Assembly (NCBI GenBank): GCA_028873125.1
Contig: JAGWMQ010000013.1
Location: 1-48,882, forward strand
Reading direction: 5' to 3'
Source: Verrucomicrobiota bacterium
GTDB lineage: Bacteria; Verrucomicrobiota; Verrucomicrobiia; Limisphaerales; UBA11358
DNA: 48,882 nt
The notes under the pieces were generated by a model that ran no database searches, was not told where the DNA came from, and saw nothing but the letters and a program-made list of their open reading frames with translations. Positions 42,775 to 48,882 of the stretch are shown in pieces. The stretch's first letter is position 1, and each line of letters begins with the position of its first letter. Position numbers and translations under genes: made by a program.

Positions 42775-43467
42775 ATGTCAGAAGTTTATCGAGCGGAAGC
42801 AGTGTTGGTTACCGGGAACAACGAAACGGCGGACAGCCTTCGACGTGTGGCTGTGGTGGATGATGATGAGCCTACCCGCCTTTACTTCCAGGACATTTTG
42901 CGCTCGGCGAAGGGCTTCATGTTCGCCGGGGCTTTTTCAAACGCCATTCAAGCCTTGAAGGGTATCCCTCAATTGCGGCCGGATTTGGTGCTGATGGACA
43001 TTCGCCTGCCCGGTTTGAACGGCATTGAATGCCTCAAACAGCTCAAGCAAGTGCTGGCCGGTTTGAAAATCATCGTCATGACCGGGATGTTCAACATGGA
43101 CTTGATAGAGTCTGCGTTGCGGGCGGGAGCGGACGGTTTTTTGACCAAACCGGTCGCCGTGGAACAATGCCTGGCGACATTGAGGGTGGTGGACGCCAGG
43201 CAAAGGGAAGCCAGTCCCAACCGGCAACCGGCGGAGTGGCAGGGCGCCGACGGAGCGCCTTGACAGACACGCCGACTGCTGAATCCACGCGAATTTCAAG
43301 TCATGTGTGGCTTGGAACGTGGGCGACTTTACAAGGAAATAGCGGTTGAGTTAGGAATCAGCGACGCCGCAGTTCGGAAACACGCGCACAAAATTTTCTT
43401 GAAGTTCCATGTTCATAACCGTTCGGAAGCCATTGGCCCTTGGTTCAAGGGGAACGGTTACCCCTGA
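42775..43467 (+). pseudogene. NarL-type response regulator split by an in-frame TGA
   Basis: The first 162 codons encode a receiver domain: acidic pocket DDDE (29-32), phospho-acceptor Asp75 (LVLMDIRLPG), Thr103 and Lys125 (LTKPV). Codon 163 is TGA (43261-43263). The same frame then continues without shift into a LuxR-type helix-turn-helix (LLNPREFQVMCGLERGRLYKEIAVELGISDAAVRKHAHKIF, broken here) and ends at TGA 43467. The stop sits in the linker just before the DNA-binding domain. The product may be a receiver-only protein, a recent pseudogene, or a readthrough product. ATG 42775 is preferred over ATG 42766 because AAAAGG lies nine nt before it. Like the GH89 gene, the TGA is followed by CAG. 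Confidence 0.75.
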
Positions 43468-43779
43468 ATCTTCGTGCTGACCGAACGGCCTTAACAGCAC
43501 ATTCCTTGCCAACATCTGCGCCGGCGGGGGTATAATTTGTTACCCTGTTCAGCATTCGGAGAACGATCTATTCTTTTCGGAAAATTCTCTATGTTATTTG
43601 GAACGGAAAGAGCAACTGGAAAACGAACTGACGATTCTGCCTTTGGCACGGCAGCGGAACGGGATTCAGGTTTTTCGAGGGCCGGGCTTCCGTCCATAAC
43701 GGTGGCAGCATATCTCGCCCATCGAGGATCAAGTTGGTGTGATTTCCCAGACGCCATGAACGCATTCAATCTTTAAATT
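43468..43779. promoter_or_regulatory. Leader region of the large beta-helix gene
   Basis: 312 nt without a convincing gene. A perfect TATAAT at 43531-43536 follows a TTGCCA at 43506-43511 with a 19-nt spacer, a possible promoter that would give a leader of about 240 nt before 43780. No riboswitch was recognised. Confidence 0.4.
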
Positions 43780-46700
43780 ATGAAAACATCAAGTTTAATT
43801 GTGGTTCTACTCGGATCAATCGTTGGTGGAAGCCAAGTTTATGTCGCCGGCGCAAACACCGCCCCGACGTCATCGGGTGGCATAGTCAGTTACCAAATCG
43901 GCGGGCAAGGCGCCAACCACCGGATTTGGTTGAAAATCGTCCGCACCACCGATGCCAACGGCAACACTGTCCTGACCACCAATAAGGCCTTTGTCGAGGT
44001 CGCAACCGGACTCAACTACCTTGGGACGAATGGCCAATACCTGCCCAGCAAAGAGGAGATCATCGCCTATCCAGGCGGAGCCGCCGCCCAACTCGGGGAA
44101 CATCGCGTGATCTTCGCCAACAATATCAACTCCATCGGGGCGATTGATTTGCAGATGCCCCAGACCAATGGCGCGCCGGGCGGCTCGGAAATGAAGAGCG
44201 ACATTTTGGGACTGGCCTACTACGACCCGGCCAGCGGCCAGAGCGTGCTGATTGCCCAGGTCCAAGACAGCCAGGGGCAGATTATCAGCAGCAACGAGGT
44301 GGTCTATGGGGACTGTTTTCAAGGCCTGAAAGCGAATGTGGTTTACAAATACACCCGGGCCGGGCTGTCTCAGGATGTGGTGCTTTTGGAGCAGCCGCCC
44401 TCGCCGCAGTCGTTGGGTCTGTCCTCGACTTCGTGTGTTTTGCAGGTGTTGACGGAGTTTACGGAGGCCCCCACGCCGGTGATTCAGACGGCGCCCGGTT
44501 CAGGAAGCAACGGCCAGTTGCCGGACGCGACCGTATTGGATTTCGGAACGATGCGGATGATTCGGGGTCGGGCCTTCCTGCTGGGGACCAATGCGCCGGC
44601 GGCACCGGTTGCCAAGCAATGGTTGATGGTGAGCAACCGGACGGTGTTGATTGAATCGGTTCGCCTCTCGGCGATCAGCAAATTCATGTCGAAATTGCCC
44701 GCCTTTTCCCAGGCAACGCTAAAGCCGGCGAATGGCTCGCCGCTTTACGCGGTTTCCAGCACACGCCTGTTGCCTTCGCCGAGAACGGCCCGCGTAAGGA
44801 CGGGCAAAATGGAATTGGCCAAAGCCTCGCAGCCAGCGAAGGGTTTTGTGCTGGATTACATCGTGGTGAACAACGAGACGCCTTCCGTTTTCCAGAGCGG
44901 CACGACGTATTTTATTTCCGGCCCGATATATGCCTACGGCAGCGTGACCCTGCAGGGCGGGGCAATTTTGAAATATCCCAATAATACGACGGCATTCATC
45001 GAAATCAACTCCGGTGTTCCTTTCACCTGTCAAGCCGGCCCTTACGATCCGGCGGTATTCACCGCTGGAGACGATGAGAGCGTAGGTGACGACGTGAGTG
45101 GAGCTATGACCGATTTTACGGGCACCATTCAACCCGGCGGCTATGCGGATCCGGCGCTGCGATTCGATGAAAACGTCTCCCTGCCATACGTGCGCATCTC
45201 TTACGCGAAGGAAGCTATTTCGGTCGCTGGCAGCGCCACCGTCACCGTGCAGGACTCGCAGATCGTCAATTGCATCCGGGGAATCAACCTGGACGCTTAT
45301 GGCTATGCCAACCTCAACAATTGCCTCTTCACTTCGGCCGGGATCGGATCAGGGTATCCCGATGGGGTCCCTCTGGCAGGGGGTGACACCGGCGGCCAGT
45401 TCTACCTGCAATACTGCACGATTGATAACGCCAACGAGGATTATCTGATGGGCAGCGGCGACGACGGGAGCGGTCCGGGCAGCCTCTTTGCCGTGAACTC
45501 GATCTTTGCCAATGTGACGGATAATTTTAATGGCGAAAGCGTGGACGGGGTGGAGAACGGATTCTGGAACACGAGCAACACCTTCGGAACAACAAGCCTG
45601 ACCGACTCCAACAACCCTTTTGTGACGGCGGGCGGCGGCAATTATTACCTGAACAACGCCTCGGCGTTCATCGGCGCGGCGACTGGCTGGGATTTCACCA
45701 TTTCGGCGCAGCAGACCACAGAGGCGCCCGTGCAATACAACAATCAATCCTCCATCGGCCCGCAAGGCTTTGGGGGCGACAGCAACCTGGGCTACCATTA
45801 TGATGTCGTTGATTGCCTATTCGACCAAAGCCAAATCAGTTCCGGTTTGACTATCGGAGCGGGCACAATCGCGGCTTGGAGCGGACAAGGAATGTCGGTG
45901 GCAGGTTCGGTTGATTTCTCTGGAACGGCGCAAAATCCATGTTATTTTATACCCGGTAATATGGTTCAAGAGCAAAGCCCCAGCGGAACCGGCATAACGG
46001 GCCAAGGCGGAAGTGTGTCCGCCGCTATCACGGGCTTTTTGGCGCTCGACGCTGAAACCACCTTTTGTGACGCGAGCGCGCTGACTGTGGATGCGAACGA
46101 TTGCGAGTTTGTGAATGGGCAGCTTGGAGGCAATGTGGGCGACCCTAGCGGGGGCCTTTCATTGAGCTTGGTTAACAACTGTCTGCTGGATAGTTGCTCA
46201 ATAATTTTCAATACGATTGCTACCAGCCCATCATGCAGCTTGTCCATACAACAGTGCCACATGAACAATGGTGAGTTATGGCTTACACGATACAACTCGA
46301 GCCAGCTTTGGACGATAAATATTCAGAATACAGCCTTTGATGGCACGTCTATCGCCTTAATGGATCCCTATGGAAATGGAAACAACATTACCTGCGATTA
46401 CAACGCGTATCTGGATGGCTCCACGGAACTAGCCTACCCCGGCACCCATGACGCGGTTGTGCCCGGCAGCTTTTATTACAGTCTGTCGTCTCTGCCAGCA
46501 CAAGTCTCAGGTGATGAGACAATTCCGATCCAGATTGGCTCCGCAACCCCTGCCACCACACCCTTTGTCATATATGTTGGGGGCGTAGAAGCGAACGCTA
46601 CTGTTCAGGACGTGAACGGCAACTGGCAGTTCGAATGGGACACCTTCAATTTTCCGAACGGTCAGTATGAAGTAACTCTGGGATTCCCTTATGATGAAGC

Positions 46701-47787
46701 GGGCGACATTGCGTATAGCGCTTCGGTCGGGGTCACGGTTGATAATCCAATAACGACCGACCAAGATCATAGATGGTTCACCGACCAACTTAATGTCAAC
46801 GCAACTGTCAACAACGGCGCGACCACATATAAGATCGTGGTGACGGATGCCGGCACGGGAAATACCCTTACTACATTGTCCGGCAATGTGGTAAGCGGCC
46901 AATTTCAGACCAGTTACAGCTTGAATAACAATGGTCCTGTGAACTGTGCATTTTATCTTCCATCTTCGGCAAGTGCACCGGCTGTAACGGTGCCTTATTT
47001 TTATGTAGCGCATATTAGTTCAACAGCTTTTGTCGTTGCGTGGGCAGACAGCGAAGTGGATGCTAATTACTGGAGTGACATGATGTTGAATGGGGTGGTC
47101 AATATTCTGGACTCCTTGTCGAACCTTTATGGGCCTGACTATAAACTTCTCCCTAATGGGGGGAGTGGGAATGTAAACAATCCGCCCAACAGTGCCTTTG
47201 AATGGGAAGATAATGCCGGGGATACCCAAACGTTACAGGAAAGCCTTGAACAAGGCGGCAATTTCTTTTATATGGGACACGGAGGCCCTGATTCCATTGG
47301 CCCAACCCCGGATTCGTCCGGTTACTGGCTCGGTGCCGGCGATGTAGCTACCCTCCTGGGCAATACCCTGCAGAATCGGAAGATGATGGATCCCTACCGA
47401 TTGGTAATTCTAAATTGTTGCCACGGCTGGTCAAGAGCATGGGCAAACGCTTTTGGCGTCGCTTTTCATCCGGGAGGCAGTCCCTATGGAGTTGTCGACT
47501 ATCAGCTCATGCATACTGACCCGCGGGCTTTTGTGGCGTGGGATATGAATTTACCAATAGAGCCGACCGGGCCTATTTGGTACAACTACAGCAGCTCGCA
47601 GCAAGCACAAGCGGAAGCGCAGCAATATGAAGCAGGCCTTCAGCTTTTAATGCAAGATTGGCAAGGCGGAACCGAGTTGCAAAACTGCCTGAACGATTAC
47701 GCCAACTATATGATAAGCAAAGCGTACTATGGTTATGATGCCTGGTATATTTGCGGCTGTCGCGATTTGACCCGCTCAGGTCCTTGA
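43780..47787 (+). CDS. Large secreted protein: parallel beta-helix plus C-terminal caspase/gingipain-like domain
   Basis: A 1335-residue exported protein with signal peptide (LIVVLLGSIVGGSQVYVAG). Residues about 380-960 contain many short repeats with N/D-x-C or D-x-S/Q patterns (NCIRGINL, NNCLFTS, QYCTIDN, NSIFAN, QQCHMNNGE), as in right-handed beta-helices. Later blocks resemble Ig-like domains. The C-terminal region has hydrophobic strand-His-Gly (FFYMGHGG, His1167) and strand-Asn-Cys (LVILNCCHGW, Cys1213/1214). This is the His/Cys arrangement of clan CD peptidases (caspase, gingipain, CHAT). Peptidase activity is inferred, not shown. No family name applies. From about 45.9 kb on, the DNA is more AT-rich. 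Confidence 0.7.
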   Translation: MKTSSLIVVLLGSIVGGSQVYVAGANTAPTSSGGIVSYQIGGQGANHRIWLKIVRTTDANGNTVLTTNKAFVEVATGLNYLGTNGQYLPSKEEIIAYPGGAAAQLGEHRVIFANNINSIGAIDLQMPQTNGAPGGSEMKSDILGLAYYDPASGQSVLIAQVQDSQGQIISSNEVVYGDCFQGLKANVVYKYTRAGLSQDVVLLEQPPSPQSLGLSSTSCVLQVLTEFTEAPTPVIQTAPGSGSNGQLPDATVLDFGTMRMIRGRAFLLGTNAPAAPVAKQWLMVSNRTVLIESVRLSAISKFMSKLPAFSQATLKPANGSPLYAVSSTRLLPSPRTARVRTGKMELAKASQPAKGFVLDYIVVNNETPSVFQSGTTYFISGPIYAYGSVTLQGGAILKYPNNTTAFIEINSGVPFTCQAGPYDPAVFTAGDDESVGDDVSGAMTDFTGTIQPGGYADPALRFDENVSLPYVRISYAKEAISVAGSATVTVQDSQIVNCIRGINLDAYGYANLNNCLFTSAGIGSGYPDGVPLAGGDTGGQFYLQYCTIDNANEDYLMGSGDDGSGPGSLFAVNSIFANVTDNFNGESVDGVENGFWNTSNTFGTTSLTDSNNPFVTAGGGNYYLNNASAFIGAATGWDFTISAQQTTEAPVQYNNQSSIGPQGFGGDSNLGYHYDVVDCLFDQSQISSGLTIGAGTIAAWSGQGMSVAGSVDFSGTAQNPCYFIPGNMVQEQSPSGTGITGQGGSVSAAITGFLALDAETTFCDASALTVDANDCEFVNGQLGGNVGDPSGGLSLSLVNNCLLDSCSIIFNTIATSPSCSLSIQQCHMNNGELWLTRYNSSQLWTINIQNTAFDGTSIALMDPYGNGNNITCDYNAYLDGSTELAYPGTHDAVVPGSFYYSLSSLPAQVSGDETIPIQIGSATPATTPFVIYVGGVEANATVQDVNGNWQFEWDTFNFPNGQYEVTLGFPYDEAGDIAYSASVGVTVDNPITTDQDHRWFTDQLNVNATVNNGATTYKIVVTDAGTGNTLTTLSGNVVSGQFQTSYSLNNNGPVNCAFYLPSSASAPAVTVPYFYVAHISSTAFVVAWADSEVDANYWSDMMLNGVVNILDSLSNLYGPDYKLLPNGGSGNVNNPPNSAFEWEDNAGDTQTLQESLEQGGNFFYMGHGGPDSIGPTPDSSGYWLGAGDVATLLGNTLQNRKMMDPYRLVILNCCHGWSRAWANAFGVAFHPGGSPYGVVDYQLMHTDPRAFVAWDMNLPIEPTGPIWYNYSSSQQAQAEAQQYEAGLQLLMQDWQGGTELQNCLNDYANYMISKAYYGYDAWYICGCRDLTRSGP

Positions 47788-47790
47788 ATC

Positions 47791-48657
47791 ATGTCTACAC
47801 TCCCGCTTGCTTACAAATATGTGGCCATTGCAGTGATGCTGGCCGAAGTAAATTATTTTGCTAGCAGGCTGCACCTCCCGATTCGCTTACCCATCGAAAC
47901 ATCAAACTTGACAACCGTGACTATCTTTGACCCGCGATTCCGTGCTCGTTTGGAAGGTCGTGCTACCATATATGGTTTCGGTGGTGTGGTTGGTACACGG
48001 CATTATTTATTTTGCTTCCCTGCTGGACCCCTTTCGCATCCTAGCCCCGCCAAGCTTCGCTTCATCATGCGTGTGGATACTAATGGATTTCAAGTTTACT
48101 CGACCACATTGCCTGATGCTGAATTTTTTTCGCGGGTGATCGGCGTTCACTCGGTCATAGATACAAACGGCGCATATCAGCTTGCCAGCAATTGGCTTGA
48201 AGCTGTTGGCGTTGATGTTGAGCGGTTGCAGCGAGAACATCCTGTAATCGTGCGGCACCTCCGCATGGTTGATGGGTCCCTTCTCCCTCTCTTTCATGTG
48301 TACTGGGGCCCAAAGACAAACACTGTGATTGATGTAATGCTCACGGGAGCAAATAAAAGTCTCCTATATTTGCGACAGAACGACGATTCATATTTAGGAC
48401 GACCGTTCTCCTTAATCAAAGACGCTGATCAACTTTTGGCCATTCCGGATTCCGAATTTCTCAAGTATTCGCCCGAGCAGCGGAGCAATTTGGTTTCCCG
48501 TTTCGCAGCAGTTCAGTATTCGTCTATCGCGCAGCCTTCGCCTAGAGCCAGTTCTCGACGCGTCAGAACTCCAACTGCCTCGCCTGAAATGAACTGGATG
48601 AACTGGAATTGGAACCACTTATCTCAGCGCAAAATTACGGCCAAACACGAAAACTGA
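47791..48657 (+). CDS. Hypothetical exported protein, likely partner of the preceding gene
   Basis: I do not recognise this 288-residue protein. The N-terminus has a membrane or signal segment (YKYVAIAVMLAEVNYFASRL). The middle has alternating beta-strand stretches (GTRHYLFCFPAG, LRFIMRVDTNGFQVYSTTL, LLPLFHVYWG, TVIDVMLTGANKSLLYLR). A Ser/Arg/Pro-rich C-terminal tail follows. It begins three nt after the stop of the beta-helix gene and shares its AT-rich composition, so it is probably in the same operon. Confidence 0.6.
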   Translation: MSTLPLAYKYVAIAVMLAEVNYFASRLHLPIRLPIETSNLTTVTIFDPRFRARLEGRATIYGFGGVVGTRHYLFCFPAGPLSHPSPAKLRFIMRVDTNGFQVYSTTLPDAEFFSRVIGVHSVIDTNGAYQLASNWLEAVGVDVERLQREHPVIVRHLRMVDGSLLPLFHVYWGPKTNTVIDVMLTGANKSLLYLRQNDDSYLGRPFSLIKDADQLLAIPDSEFLKYSPEQRSNLVSRFAAVQYSSIAQPSPRASSRRVRTPTASPEMNWMNWNWNHLSQRKITAKHEN

Positions 48658-48767
48658 AGAACGTGGGGCGTTCATTTCGGCGCGTGGGCAAACGAGATGG
48701 TGGTACTAACGCGGGTGGTTTTGAGCGTCTGTGCTGCTGGGAGGAATTGGTGATGTTGTAAAACTTA

Positions 48768-48882
48768 GAGACTGTTTTAAAATTCATGATTGTTGAAAAA
48801 TCAGGCGAGCCTGCGGAGTTGAATTCGCATCATGGCGATATAGACAAAGGCTTCGGCGCTGGAGATGGTTTGTTCATAATCG
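48768..48882 (-). mobile_element. IS5-family element, end only
   Basis: The sequence gagactgttttaa at 48768 looks like a terminal inverted repeat. A TTA just before it could be a TNA target duplication, as in the IS427 group. The element continues beyond the window. Confidence 0.6.
48801..48882 (-). CDS. IS5-family transposase, C-terminal end (partial)
   Basis: The minus strand reads DYEQTISSAEAFVYIAMMRI followed by QLRRLA and TGA (48803-48801). This is the typical C-terminus of IS5/IS427-group transposases (DYE...SEAFVYIAM...RRLA). The rest lies outside the window. Confidence 0.75.
   Translation of the reverse strand, partial: DYEQTISSAEAFVYIAMMRIQLRRLA

Noticed and set aside
25121-43467. 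Alternative genetic code or selenocysteine at the in-frame TGA codons.
   Set aside because: Many intact genes here end in TGA, so TGA is a stop. The GH89 site aligns with Trp, not Cys, and no SECIS-like stem follows. One GH89 stop is TAG, which neither idea explains.
43537-43776. A 79-codon open frame before the beta-helix gene.
   Set aside because: No family features or ribosome-binding site; it overlaps the likely promoter and leader.
1-48882. Search for tRNA, rRNA and CRISPR arrays.
   Set aside because: No cloverleaf-like, rRNA-like or repeat-spacer pattern was found by eye in the intergenic gaps; a covariance-model scan would be decisive.

Overview
The window looks like a chromosome segment of a high-GC member of the Verrucomicrobiota (Limisphaerales/Pedosphaera-like). 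This is inferred from several signs: GloVer tandem repeats, secreted proteins whose C-terminal modules end in F-Y-R, many secreted glycoside hydrolases, weak or absent Shine-Dalgarno sequences, and interspersed palindromes and 7-nt repeats also known from this phylum. The window contains no rRNA, tRNA or CRISPR array that I can recognise.

Layout. (1) 0-2.9 kb: a secreted beta-propeller/CARDB protein that lacks a signal peptide and abuts a REPIN-like palindrome pair, followed by a decayed fragment of a similar protein. (2) 3.1-8.4 kb: mfd, ybaB, recR and a YihX-like HAD phosphatase; mfd carries several repeat-derived in-frame insertions. (3) 8.5-16.4 kb: a short hypothetical, an SDR, a CbpA-type J protein, a DegP-type protease and an FKBP isomerase on the minus strand, then a Prc-type protease and MsrA on the plus strand; this is mostly an envelope protein-quality-control cluster. 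(4) 16.4-22.9 kb, minus strand: M14 peptidase, AraC/Ogt-like alkyltransferase, bioB, lepB, a DUF1573/cytochrome c protein and leuA. leuA is preceded by a leucine-rich leader peptide and a terminator/antiterminator, a classical attenuator. (5) 23.2-36.3 kb: an N-acetylhexosamine and glycan utilisation locus with a sugar MFS porter, a GH89 gene broken by two stop codons, a GH20-like lipoprotein, two paralogous GH20 hexosaminidases flanking a GloVer-repeat protein and an NHL fragment, a CBM9-like protein, a sugar nucleotidyltransferase and nagB. (6) 36.5-42.6 kb: an ABC-2 permease without a visible ATPase, a GH27 relic, an IS110-family element with a structured leader that could hold a bridge RNA, and a coupled SGNH hydrolase-GH2 pair. 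(7) 42.7-48.9 kb: a NarL-type response regulator split by TGA, a 1335-residue secreted beta-helix protein with a C-terminal caspase/gingipain-like His/Cys motif, an unknown partner protein, and the end of an IS5-type element in a visibly AT-richer stretch.

Working together: the secreted GH89/GH20/GH2/SGNH enzymes would release N-acetylglucosamine and galactose from host or algal glycans. The MFS porter would import a sugar, and NagB would pass glucosamine-6-phosphate to glycolysis. NagA and a kinase are not in this window. The most interesting signals are the leuA attenuator, the in-frame stop codons in two otherwise intact genes, the repeat insertions in mfd, the IS110 leader and the beta-helix/caspase-like protein.
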